Assembly: GCA_030340625.1 (NCBI GenBank) | Contig: JAOPHQ010001133.1 | Location: forward strand, 186,001 to 250,000 | Source of the DNA: Merluccius polli | Taxonomy: Eukaryota; Chordata; Actinopteri; Gadiformes; Merlucciidae | Direction of reading: 5' to 3' | DNA length: 64,000 nt | In this document: positions 10,267 through 20,577 of the stretch, one piece after another | Layout of the letters: every line of letters begins with the position of its first letter | Numbering within the stretch: position 1 is the stretch's first letter | Program-made: the position numbers and the translations under genes | Notes under the pieces: generated by a model | The model's input: only the letters and a program-made list of their open reading frames with translations | Database searches by the model: none | What the model was told of the DNA's origin: nothing

Positions 10267-11292
10267 GGTGTCGTGCCAAAAAGTGATTGTCTGCCAGAAT
10301 CTGATTGTGGCCGCGGGAGCGCGCACAGCAGCCCGTTGAGCGGTAGCGCAACAACGTCTGCTTTTCTCTGGATTAAACGGCCATAATATGCAGATACACA
10401 CAACTGTATTATAATGTAATTATAGCAAAGGCACGTGTCTTCGAAAGTGTAACGTTTGTTGTTACGTAATTATTACAACTGTGGCCAAAAGAAGTGTAGT
10501 TTGTAGCGAAATCAGACATGGCAATTACGTAATAGACATGTCTATGTGCTTGGTATGTCTGATGACTTTGTTTAGCCCTGTCTTTGGAAATTAGACAATA
10601 ATGAATATGATTTATTGGTGGGTTTTCAATAAAGATATGATAACGTTTGCAATGATCATCGTGACTCTGCATTGTTTTTATCTGATCTGGGCCCTACATA
10701 GCTTTTGCTTCCCATGTTTGGATGTGTTTTGCAGTTTTCAATCAGTTTTCACCTCTCAAAAACTGATTGAAGGCATAGTATAGTTACTGAGAGGTTATTT
10801 CTGCCTAAATATGACTTGATCTCATTCATGAGCTTCATAATGTAAGATCTGAGCTCACAGGACAGCTTGAAATCCTTTTAAAGGACCATTACAACACAAA
10901 ATAGGCAATTTCACCTGCCAAAAATTGATTGAAGGCCAAATACAGTTACTCAAAGGTGATTTCTGCCTAAATATGACTTGATCTCATTCATAAGCTTCAT
11001 AATATAAACACTAGAGCTCACAGGACACCTTGGAATTCTTTTAAAGGACCATTACAACACAAAATAGGCATTTTCACCTGCCAAAAATTGATTGCAGCTC
11101 CTTCCTTGTAACTTAAAGGTGTATTCTGCCTCAAAATGACTGGTCTTTATCCTGAATCATCATATGTGACAGATTACCTCACATTACACCTCACATTCAA
11201 GGCTGGATTAGTACCCTGAGGGGCCCCTGCACTGAAGCTCATGTGCCGTTCTCAACTTTTTACTGTTCAATTTCTACTAGTTCATTATTTTT
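10267..11292. repeat. Left 1.03-kb inverted arm
   Basis: It contains two internal near-tandem modules of about 165 bp (10745-10910 and 10920-11085; shared phrases AAATATGACTTGATCTCATT and AAAGGACCATTACAACACAA). Both modules are mirrored in the right arm, so the duplication predates arm formation. Confidence 0.85.
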
Positions 11293-12224
11293 CCTGCACA
11301 CTCATTGATACAACCTAATCACAGTGCCGTCCTGCCATCAAATTGAAAAATAAAATGGTCAATCATGAGACTTTGTTTAATTTTCTTGACAATAACTTTT
11401 TTCTTAATCCAACTGGATAATTGCATTGCTGTTTGGGTGGAAACCTTGTAACTCCATATTTTGTGTTGGACACACTGGTTTCCAACAGTGAAGATCTAAG
11501 GATGGGTCAAGCCTTGTGTCTTATTTCTGTGAAGACTGACCAACAAAAAAAAAGTATTTTCATGGAGGGATTGCCCCTATGGTTGATCCAGCCATGCTCA
11601 CACTGGCCCTTTACACAGTTTACAAGTAGTGAAAAGTAGTGGTTAAGATATATTCTTCAAATTATAACTGATGAGTGATATGAAGTGACTTTGAGGCAGA
11701 GCTCCCCTTTCAGTCCAACATCAGGAGCTGGAAACAATATTTGGCAAGTGTAAAAATGCTATTTATGCATTGCATTGGCCCTTTTAAGGCATGCAGGCTG
11801 CATGCATCTACTACATGCCCATGCACACTTGGTTAATTAACCTTTGTGTCGTGTTCGTTTCTCCCCCCTTACTTTGGTGCTCCCGGTCAAATTTGACCGG
11901 CCTGTTTTAACTGCCCTTACATTAACACAAAAACCTTTGATCATCACCAAATTGTATTTAACTCCCTTTTAACCTGTAAACAATGTCTCAGACTACTGGT
12001 TTACATGAATAACTGCAGTGAATAGAAACAGAAATTGAAAGTTTTATTCCAAAATTAACATTTATTGTAAAAGACAGAAAAAACAAAACAGAGGGAAAGA
12101 GCTGGGTTCCCATAACAAACACCTTTGAAATGTGGAACAGGTGTTATACGTTTAGTCTGGAAGGTGTAGTTCACGTGGGGTGGAGTGTGTGTGTGTGTGC
12201 GTGCGTGCGCGTGTATGTGTGTGC

Positions 12225-12259
<35 letters not shown>

Positions 12260-12315
12260 AAAGTGTGTGTGTGTGTGTGTGTAGGTGTGTAGGTGTGTGT
12301 GTGTGTGTGTGCATG

Positions 12316-12353
<38 letters not shown>

Positions 12354-12423
12354 CGTGTGGTGGTGGTGGTGGATTTGTGGCTGCTAGATGAACTTGAGTG
12401 ACCACTTTATTTCATCATTCATC
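11293..12423. other. Core of the fold-back element upstream of the integrase-like exons
   Basis: Non-coding. It includes the palindrome GGTCAAATTTGACC at about 11886-11899 and a GT-rich microsatellite at 12188-12356. Possible promoter of the downstream exons, but no TATA box is clear. Confidence 0.4.
12188..12356. repeat. (GT)n compound microsatellite
   Basis: GT dinucleotides with GC, GTA and GTGCGT interruptions over about 170 bp. His/Thr and Cys/Val ORFs here are repeat artefacts. Confidence 0.95.
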
Positions 12424-13469
12424 ATGGATCCCTGTCTACATGAAGAGATAAAGTGTTTCTTGTTTGATGGAACCCTACCCCCTGGATTATCTACAGTCGA
12501 GCAAAGTAATTTTCGCCGGAAGACAAAGGCTTTTGAAGTGCAAGGTGAGTAAATTATATTAATCTTTAATTGTATTATTGTAAGAAAAGCCTGAATTTGT
12601 GTCTTTGGTTGTACAGATAGATTGTTTTGTTGTATAACTGAGTTTTCTATCCAGTAGTAGTATAGTAAGTATAGTAAGTATAAGTAAGTAAATTATATTA
12701 AGTAAGTATACTAATAAATATATGTATAAATATTACTGAAACTAACCATGGCACTGGCATTATTAACTCACATGGCAAACTAACACAATTAAGCATAATT
12801 AAGTATAATTAGCCTATCTTAGCCTATTCCATCTCATTAGGCTGTCAATTTAATTTACTTTATTTCATTTATTTAGTTTAAGGTAAAACATTTTGGATGC
12901 TGCAGCTCTTTGGGCTCTATTTTGACGCAGGTGTATTTTCTAGTTTGACACCGAGGCAGTTGTCATTTTCTCGCTCTGCGCCACTATGAACTTGCGTGTC
13001 TATGAGCGCAACTGGGCGTGTTGGCCTAAGCCTTTTTCAGTGTCCTCTTCTTTTTTTTAATCAAAACATGGTCAGCTTGACATAGGCTATTACTTATGTG
13101 AGAAATTATTTAAATATTAAATAGCTTTCATAGTAAATACACATACATATCTTATTTGTAATTGCTCATAATTCATCATTAACTTTTTTTTCCTCTTTTT
13201 ATAGAGGGTCACTTGCACTATATTAAGCACAAAGGACAGCCTCATTGCCTAAAAGTAAAGGTGGTCCGTGGAAAAGAGGAGGCCGATTCGGTTTTTGTGG
13301 ACTTCCATGCCAGTAGCACTGGTGCACACTGTGGCCAGAAAAAGACCAGAGATGCAATATCAAAAAGGTTTTACTGGCCTGGCATGTCAGAGGACATTAA
13401 TCAATGGGTCAGTATGAATATATGCTTTCCTATCAGATAGTGTTGGTCTAAGTCACAGATTGGGAAGAT

Positions 13470-13518
<49 letters not shown>

Positions 13519-13621
13519 GATCATAATAATAATAATACTTTTATTTCAGGTGAATCAGTGTTCTGCATGCCAGGCCAGCAGTGTGATCATAAAAAAGGAG
13601 GTGGAATACACACCAATCAAA
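12424..13621 (+). pseudogene. N-terminal fragment of integrase-like (Ginger/GIN1-type) gene with H2C2 zinc finger
   Basis: Three exons splice in frame: 12424-12544 (ATG start, donor G|GTGAGT), 13205-13407, and about 13547-13621 (acceptor TTTCAG, donor AAA|GTAAAA). Exon 1 starts MDPCLHEEIKCF. Exon 2 gives HASSTGAHCG and then RFYWPGMSEDINQW; exon 3 gives VNQCSACQ. Together they make the H-H-C-C zinc-binding domain that precedes the catalytic core of retroviral-type integrases, with the characteristic YWPGM. The DDE core that should follow is missing: the right inverted arm begins 17 bp after exon 3. The GIN1/Ginger arrangement fits, but a gypsy integrase relic is an alternative. The truncated protein could bind zinc but not cut or join DNA. 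Confidence 0.7.
13475..13517. repeat. (TA)n microsatellite
   Basis: About 21 uninterrupted TA units inside the second intron of the integrase-like gene. Confidence 0.95.
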
Positions 13622-13637
13622 GTAAAAAAAAATACAT

Positions 13638-14664
13638 AAAAATAATGAACTAGTATAAAATTGAACAGTAAAAAGTTGAGAACGGCACATGAGCTTCAGT
13701 GCAGGGGCCCCTTAGGGTACTAATCCAGCCTTGAATGTGAGGTGTAATGTGAGGTAATCTGTCACATATGATGATTCAGGATAAAGACCAGTCATTTTGA
13801 GGCAGAATACACCTTTAAGTTACAAGGAAGGAGCTGCAATCAATTTTTGGCAGGTGAAAATGCCTATTTTGTGTTGTAATGGTCCTTTAAAAGAATTCCA
13901 AGGTGTCCTGTGAGCTCTAGTGTTTATATTATGAAGCTTATGAATGAGATCAAGTCATATTTAGGCAGAAATCACCTTTGAGTAACTGTATTTGGCCTTC
14001 AATCAATTTTTGGCAGGTGAAATTGCCTATTTTGTGTTGTAATGGTCCTTTAAAAGGATTTCAAGCTGTCCTGTGAGCTCAGATCTTACATTATGAAGCT
14101 CATGAATGAGATCAAGTCATATTTAGGCAGAAATAACCTCTCAGTAACTATACTATGCATTCAATCAGTTTTTGAGAGGTGAAAACTGATTGAAAACTGC
14201 AAAACACATCCAAACATGGGAAGCAAAAGCTATGTAGGGCCCAGATCAGATAAAAACAATGCAGAGTCACGATGATCATTGCAAACGTTATCATATCTTT
14301 ATTGAAAACCCACCAATAAATCATATTCATTATTGTCTAATTTCCAAAGACAGGGCTAAACAAAGTCATCAGACATACCAAGCACATAGACATGTCTATT
14401 ACGTAATTGCCATGTCTGATTTCGCTACAAACTACACTTCTTTTGGCCACAGTTGTAATAATTACGTAACAACAAACGTTACACTTTCGAAGACACGTGC
14501 CTTTGCTATAATGACATTATAATACAGTTGTGTGTATCTGCATATTATGGCCGTTTAATCCAGAGAAAAGCAGACGTTGTTGCGCTACCGCTCAACGGGC
14601 TGCTGTGCGCGCTCCCGCGGCCACAATCAGATTCTGGCAGACAATCACTTTTTGGCACGACACC
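13638..14664. repeat. Right 1.03-kb inverted arm
   Basis: Reverse complement of 10267-11292. The two arms encode mirror-image 87-codon ORFs (10409-10672 minus, 14259-14522 plus) that differ at only one codon or so, showing very recent homogenisation or recent formation. These ORFs have no recognisable domain. Confidence 0.88.
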
Positions 14665-14780
14665 TGTCCTACTCGCGCTGGAGGCCGCGAGAGTAGTTGC
14701 AGTCTTCTCCTGAACAGAGGTGGCGCCACCAACTTTGCCATTACTACACACTAGAAGAAGAGATCTACTAATACTGGTAT

Positions 14781-15253
14781 GGAGGACTAAACATGACTTA
14801 AGTATAAATAAATAAATATGTAAATAAATGCATAAATAATAAATAAATGCATGAATAAATGTATAAATAAATACAGGAATAAATAAATGCATAAATAAAT
14901 GTATAAATAAAATAATGAATAAAAGAATAAATAAATGCTTTATATTTATTTCTACATCTCTACATTTCTACATTTATTTATTCCTGTATTTCTGTGTCCA
15001 TATGTAAATGAGGTAGGAGGTCCTAACCTCAGTCAACAGCATGATTGGTCAAATCGGAGAGCCAGACAAAAGCAAATGATTCCCGATCCCAAGGCTTCCT
15101 CCTTTTAATGTCATTCTTTTATTTATACATTTATTTATTTATGCATTTATGTATGCATTTATTTACGTATTTATTTATTTCAGCATTTATTTATACATTT
15201 ATTTATGCATTGATTTATTGATTTATTTATACTTAAGTCATGTTTAGTCCTCC
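14781..15253. mobile_element. MITE with TTTA-rich arms and GGAGGACTAAACATGAC termini
   Basis: The left end GGAGGACTAAACATGACTT is mirrored at the right end (AAGTCATGTTTAGTCCTCC). Both arms then run into ATAAATAAATG-type repeats, so each half is an AAATAAATG / CATTTATTT array around a short unique centre containing CATATGTAAATGAGG. A related AT-rich element lies at 62.75-63.7 kb. No coding content. Confidence 0.75.
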
Positions 15254-15400
15254 ATATGCTGGTACCCCTGTGTCTTTAATTTCTTACACATCATTAGACA
15301 TTCAGTTAAGGTTTAGTTCACCGGGATGTCTCTCACTATACAGCATTATGGCTGTCTATTACTTTACATTGCTATTATTCTACATCACTGCCACACCTGG

Positions 15401-15816
15401 GGTCCGTTTCACAAAGCAGGTTTAGTGAAAACCCTGCGTTTATTAACCCTGAACTGAGGGAAACTCTGCGATTTCCGTTTCACAAAGGGAGATAACTCAA
15501 ACCAGAGAAAGAGGGGCAACTCTAACCTGTTTCACAGAGAGAGGTAACTTACGCTCTCGGTCAGTTACCGTAGTAACAGACTCTATGAACCTAACCTGGT
15601 CGGGACCAGGTTTTACTCAATGGATCAATCTGTCTCCGCCCTCTTTCAGCCACACATGCCATTTGATTTCCTCATTCATTCAGTCAGCGAGTTTTGGCGT
15701 AGCCGTCTGTCAAAAATCATTTAACAAAATCAGAGTCAGTGCTATTTCAGAAGTCCATTAGGCACAGTAGGAGGCGACTTTTTCACGAAAATTGTTTTAT
15801 TTATTGCTGTGGCGGT
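15401..15816. repeat. Harbinger-type element fragment (TTTCACAAAGCAGGTTTAG terminus)
   Basis: The phrase GTCCGTTTCACAAAGCAGG, repeated in relaxed form 70 and 125 bp later (TTTCACAAAGGGAG, TTTCACAGAGAGAGG), is typical of the terminal region of fish Harbinger elements. No opposite terminus is found, so it is a partial copy. It abuts the rRNA fragment. Confidence 0.45.
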
Positions 15817-16012
15817 TCCCGGAACCGCAACGCTTTCCAGGGCACGGGCCCCTATCTCGGGGCGAACCCATTCCAGGGCGCCCTGCCCTTCACAAAGAAA
15901 AGAGAACTCTTCCCGGGGCTCCCGCCGGCTTCTCCGGGGTCGTTTGCGTTACCGCACTGGACGCCTCGCGGCGCCTATCTCCGCCTCTCCAGATTCGGGG
16001 TATGGCGAGTGA
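15817..16012 (-). pseudogene. 28S ribosomal RNA fragment, reverse orientation
   Basis: The minus strand reads through highly conserved large-subunit rRNA words: GCGTCCAGTGCGGTAACGC, GAGAAGCCGGCGGGAGCCCC, GAGTTCTCTTTTCTTTGTG, AGGGCAGGGCGCCCTGGAAT and GGGTTCGCCCCGAGATAGGG, ending at GCGGTTCCGG near 15820. About 195 bp of the more than 3.5-kb gene are present, with a few changes from the vertebrate consensus. It is therefore a dispersed rRNA pseudogene fragment and not a working rRNA gene. It sits between a Harbinger fragment and a MITE terminus. Confidence 0.85.
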
Positions 16013-16024
16013 ACAGTGCCAAAC

Positions 16025-16601
16025 CTAAAGGCCGCAGTATACTCGCCGTTCCCAAGCTGTCGCGCGACGTCACGGGAGCACGGTAAACTATTTATACTCG
16101 CGCTGGTGGCCGCGACATTATTCTACATCACTTCCCCACCTGGTCAGCCATCAACAGTCCAGTGTATGGCAGCAGTTCTCATATGAATAGTGTTTGTAAG
16201 CATCCATCTTAATAACTTAATGATTATCTTGTATACTTTTATTTTATAACTTAATCCCGCTTTGAGATAGTTTTTCAGCCACGTAATTCCACTCGTCTTT
16301 GACCACAACAACAGTAGACAGCACTTGCGTGAAACCACGGTTTATTAGCGAAAAAATATAGGCCTACACCACATAAAACATAGAACATATAATGAAAGAA
16401 GCCTTAGCAACAAGGCGCATTAAAATGTGCCTTCGAACTCGTCCATGTTCCTGTTTTCGCTTTGTCGCGCATCGCTGAAAAACGAGAGGTGCGCAACACG
16501 GCGCAACCGGGCCAAAATCCTGTCACGCCGGCGAGATCTGTCATTTTGACGTCACAATGTCGCGCGATAGCTTGGGAACGGTGAGTATACTGCGGCCTTT
16601 A
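16025..16601. mobile_element. MITE with TAAAGGCCGCAGTATACTCG termini
   Basis: The left terminus at 16025-16072 is mirrored at 16549-16601 (CGCGCGATAGCTTGGGAACG ... CTGCGGCCTTTA). About 50 bp of near-identical terminal repeat, including the GACGTCA motif. The 470-bp interior has no ORF. The same terminus occurs alone at 10204-10256 beside the large fold-back element. Target duplication not clear. Confidence 0.75.
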
Positions 16602-16730
16602 AGTAAACACACCGCTGACAAAATGTATCATAATGTTACTAGTATTAATTGTTTGAAATCTCTGAAGAATCTCATCATAATGTACACACTCCCGTGGCAC
16701 TTTCAAAATTTCCCCCGAGGGAATTTTCTA

Positions 16731-16766
<36 letters not shown>

Positions 16767-17195
16767 GTAAAGTTATAGCAGCAGCAGAAGTAAAACAGCT
16801 AGCATTTAAGTAATTGTAGCAGTAATAGCAGTAGCATTTTAGTATTAGCATTAGTGGTAGTGTTTTGGAAATGTTTTAAAACCTAACAATCAAAACAACT
16901 TTACATAATGTCACCTGACAACAAAAGGTTAAAGGACTTTAGTGAAATTATCACGTTAATTACCTCACGTTAGCCTGCGTTACCAAGCTTTCAGTTAGGT
17001 CCTAAATCCATTTAGGGACCTAACTGACCTAACTTTACATTTTTAACATCAACATCGACATTTCATGCAAACCAAATGTAAAAATAACAATGTCTAAGAG
17101 TATACCTCTGATAGCTAATGCTTGAAAATGTAAAAAAAAAACGTTTAAAATGCTGTTGTTTCATCAACTTACCAGTAATTGTTCTTGACGAGCAA
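16602..17195. other. Intergenic DNA; no gene seen
   Basis: AT-rich. Contains the TTA microsatellite and a 14-bp hairpin at about 16991-17028 (AGTTAGGTCCTAAA / TTTAGGGACCTAACT). Confidence 0.4.
16732..16765. repeat. (TTA)n microsatellite
   Basis: About 11 perfect TTA/ATT units. Confidence 0.95.
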
Positions 17196-17795
17196 TTGAA
17201 ATCAACGGAGCTCCGTCCCTTGTTTGGAACTATTGGCGTCTCCATAACCCGGAAGTGTCGTCCGCCATTTTTTACCACGGGAGTCAATGGAAGTGTCGTA
17301 ACTCTGTTTTCTCTATAGCTCTGGGTAGGTCTAGCACGGCTCCGTCGGCTTTTTGGTGCTGGGAACACCAAGTATGTCAGACCAATCACAGCGTGAGGGG
17401 CGGAGTCGAAAGCCGGGCTACCATGACGACAGAGTTGCAACGGTTCCGTGTTAGAGGTAAACAATGGCTGCTGCTGCTGGCGAACGGCTGTCTTTCCACT
17501 CGGCTTTGGCCGCGACTCTTCAAGACTTGAAGTTAACATTTTATTTGAGAAAAGAATAAAGAACGGCACTGAAGTCTTTCCTCGAAAATAAATATGTATT
17601 CGGAGTTTTGATTAATGACGTAGTCAGAGCCGTCGCTCTGACTACGTCACCTTCTTCGTTGCTCTGATTGGTTGAAGCGCTATCCTATTGCGTGCAGAGG
17701 GAACTTGAAAGACAACCGTTTATCCCGCCCACACTGCCAATGGAGCTGAGCCAGACCTTACATCTTTCTGATGTGGGTCTGGCTTGCCAGGCTAA
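17196..17795. repeat. Probable MITE or interspersed repeat with CRE-like palindrome
   Basis: Ends in TGTGGGTCTGGCTTGCCAGG, a phrase typical of a common fish non-autonomous element (with the partner GCCAGACCTTACATC at 17752). Contains a perfect 15-bp hairpin, TGACGTAGTCAGAGC at 17616-17630 and its reverse complement at 17635-17649, with a CGTC loop. The left limit is uncertain. Confidence 0.45.
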
Positions 17796-18062
17796 TACTG
17801 CTGTGTATTAGTGGCCTAACTTCACTACGAGTGCGAGTGCTGATTATACCATCCCTCTCCCACAGCTCCGTGTGACGCGTGCGTGCGTGTGCCGTGCAGA
17901 GGAGTGCACTACGTCATTGTTGTGAATACGGACTGTCTCGATGGAACAGCAGTAAGCGGCTCGCGGCTACGGTGCGCTGGAGCCTTGGATCATCATCTGG
18001 GTCGTGAGTGGTGCATGGACTGCCTGTATAACCATTAATGATCCCCTCATAGAAGAGCGTTA

Positions 18063-19485
18063 GGGACTGTACGATATTTACCGGGGGGGGAGGGCCGGTC
18101 GTCAGGGGGGGAGGGCCTAGGAGAATTTTTTTAAGCCTTAGGGGAGGGCCCAGGAGAATATTTTTGGCCTGGGGGGAGGGCCGAGGAAAATTATTTTTTC
18201 CTGATGTATGATATCTTTTTTCCCTTATCAATGATCAGTTTCCGATATTTGAAAAGGTGTGTAGGCCAAAACATGATTCACGTCTCCTTGACAGAGTGGG
18301 CGAGTCCAAAATGTCGCAAGAAACAAAGCATCACGGGGCGGCGGAAACTTGTGGATACCTGAATCTCTCACAACCCCCCTCGTGAGCTTGCAGGTTTTTA
18401 AACATGGCGTCAAGTCAAACAACGAGCAGCAAACGTGGTGACTTTCTGCAAAGAAGAAGCAATGTCCGACAGCTTCTATGGTTCACCCGAGATTAAGAGT
18501 ATCGTTGCAGTCCCTTAATGCTGCAGATACACTTGAAAAGCTCAGAGCGTTGGGAGATCTCACGAAGAGCGATGCCAAGAGAAGAAAGCTGTGGGGCCTC
18601 GAGAGGATCCTGGAAGAGCTGCTGCTTCCAGGTACAGGTTGGCTAGACTTCGACGAAGCATATGGCACATTTTGCTCATTTTTTGTCACTTCGCCATGCG
18701 TGGAATACTTTCGCGATTGCCTGTTTCATGAAGATGATGGCCTCCCTAGACTAGTTTGGTATCCTAAAATAAATACTTTCTTGAATGACCTGTGGGATTC
18801 TACTAAACTGGGATTGGATTTGCGGTCCAGTCTAAAGTCAATATAGTTTAAATAGGCTATGATGGTGTTGTTGGTTGTAACGAATGAATTTCTCTGTCGA
18901 TAGTGTTGGTTGACATTAGGCAGATGCAATTCCGGGTGATATTATGGGGGGGCAATCGTCATGACTCATGCCGAGTTCGATGTTTAAATGAAAGATAGGA
19001 TAGCCTGTAAGGAAGTGAACGTCTCCTTTGCCAAAGTACTGCACCACATAGACCAAGAATCGCAGGGTGATCATTAGTCGCTCTTAGTCACGGTAGTTTG
19101 TGTTTTGTCTTATAATAGCCTATAAGGTACAATGTCATCAGCCAAGTTGTGAAATTATTGGGGGGTGAGTCTCGTAACATTGATAAAAGCAGGCTTGTCC
19201 CCATTCTCAAGTTCAAGGCACAGCGTGGCATAAACCCCTGCTCTTGCTGCGTGTGTACCCGTGTGTGTGTATGTGTGCTTATGTGGCCGTTTTAACCTTG
19301 TAAACGTCATTTTCCGACCAATTTTATTTGATTCACGTAGCGGGGAGGGCCTAGGAGAATTTTTTTGAGCCGGGGGGAGGGCCCCGGAAAAAAAAAAATT
19401 ACCAGGGGGGAGGGCCAGGCAGAACATTTTTAACCCGATCGTCTGGCGACCGGCCCTCCCCCCCCGCTAAATATCGTACAGTCCC
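18063..19485. mobile_element. Harbinger-like element with TTA duplication and GGGACTGTACGATATTTA termini
   Basis: GGGACTGTACGATATTTA at the left is mirrored at the right (TAAATATCGTACAGTCCC) and is followed inward by a G-run and AGGGCCGGTCG on each side. The flanking TTA at 18060-18062 and 19486-19488 fits the 3-bp target preference of PIF/Harbinger elements. Inside each end are three degenerate modules of GGGGGGAGGGCC plus an A/T run. The core holds a 122-codon ORF. No transposase is present, so it is non-autonomous. Confidence 0.72.
18478..18846 (+). CDS. Hypothetical 122-aa ORF carried in the TIR element
   Basis: ATG at 18478, stop after LRSSLKSI. It has a hydrophilic N-terminal third with DTLEKLRALGDLTKSDAKRR, then a Trp/Phe-rich segment with WLDFDEAYGTFCSFF and LPRLVWYPKINTF. 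No family recognised; no transmembrane segment or signal peptide. Codon content and residue mix look protein-like, unlike the surrounding G-rich modules. It could be a captured host exon or a remnant of a longer element protein. The reading frame upstream of the ATG is closed nearby. Confidence 0.3.
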   Translation: MVHPRLRVSLQSLNAADTLEKLRALGDLTKSDAKRRKLWGLERILEELLLPGTGWLDFDEAYGTFCSFFVTSPCVEYFRDCLFHEDDGLPRLVWYPKINTFLNDLWDSTKLGLDLRSSLKSI

Positions 19486-19488
19486 TTA

Positions 19489-20577
19489 TATCTTACTATC
19501 TCCCCATTCACGTTGGCCTTAGGTTGCTAAATTATTTTATGTCTGGCTCTTCAGTTCGGTTAATTGCCATTAGTTGGGTGTTCAGGGGTCAGTCATTCTT
19601 ATTAATGTAATTCGGTGTCTGGTATATATATGCTGTTCTTATGGGTCGCTCTGTGTTATTATGGGCCTATTGCCATTTTGCTGTGTATGAACCTAGTGCA
19701 TGATTTGTGTAATTTATGATTGTAGTGGTTCCCTTCTACATTGTGGTTTATATTGCCGTTTTGTACATTGCTCCTTTGCCATTGCTGTGGACTTGATAAA
19801 CGTTTGTGTGATTTCCCCCGTAAAGCATATAGGCCCATTTGCACTATAGGGTTCCCTCTTAGAACTACTCCCCCGTCCCTAGGGAGCGCCAGAGTCGAAC
19901 ATTCAAATACAACTGATCCCCTGGGGGTTAGCCCACCCTAGCTGTTAGCAACTGACATTGGGCGCTCTCCCGATTCTTATCGCTGGACGTGAACTTGTGA
20001 ATTGTCATTGCATTACAATTATTCTGTTTTTTTTTAACATATGTATAAATAAATTCATACTTTTATAATCTACCTCACTGTGTTGTTTGTGTGCCTCAAG
20101 GGTCTAATATTTCAACCTGTTATCTGTTACACCAACAGGTTGGTCAAAATTGTTTCCGCCTGATCATAGACTAACACAGTCCTGTCCTTTCTATGTTAAA
20201 TGCATTTTTGTTCCCAATTGTTTCTTTTAGCCCAGCTATCTTTATTATCGATTTTTTAATGTTGGTCAGTCAGCAGCTAGGCTAGCACGCTATTCATGCT
20301 CCGTTAGCATAGAAGCTTTAGAACTAGTCTAGTTACTGCTAGCTTTCTATCCTGATTGTTAGTTTGCATAGGGTTGTTAGTTTGCATAGGGTACACTAGC
20401 AGTAGCTCACTAATCAATGTGGTAGCAAGTAATATTTGCCCCACCTATATTGTTAATGATGTAATATTTCTTTATCATTTAAATAAAATGTGCTGGTGGG
20501 GTCTGTTTAGCTTTTGTGGGACTACTGGGATCTACTAATAATTTTTCACGTTGGTATCTAATCTATATCACTAGGGA
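19489..20577. other. Intergenic DNA; no gene seen
   Basis: No supportable coding exon or RNA gene. ORFs are short, and on either strand none shows domain-like composition. Confidence 0.4.

Larger units (their letters stand above)
10204..14664. mobile_element. Large fold-back DNA element with about 1.03-kb inverted arms and integrase-like exons inside
   Basis: The left arm 10267-11292 is repeated in reverse complement at 13638-14664 with only scattered differences. The 2.35-kb core holds GT and TA microsatellites and three exons of an integrase-like gene. Outside the left arm, 10204-10256 (AAGGCCGCAGCATGCTCGCC) matches the terminal inverted repeat of the MITE at 16025-16601, so that family may be the parent. 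The matching terminus is absent on the right, where 14665-14700 instead resembles the MITE interior (TACTCGCGCTGG). The composition suggests a cut-and-paste element of Ginger type (integrase-derived DNA transposon). The superfamily is an inference. Confidence 0.7.

Noticed and set aside
10409..10783. Mirror-image 87- and 60-codon ORFs in the inverted arms
   Set aside because: They are open only because the arms are copies of each other; no domain, start context or neighbouring exon supports coding.
12055..12405. His/Thr-rich and Cys/Val-rich ORFs
   Set aside because: Translations of a GT microsatellite.
15817..16012. A functional rRNA gene
   Set aside because: Only about 195 bp of 28S are present, without flanking rDNA.
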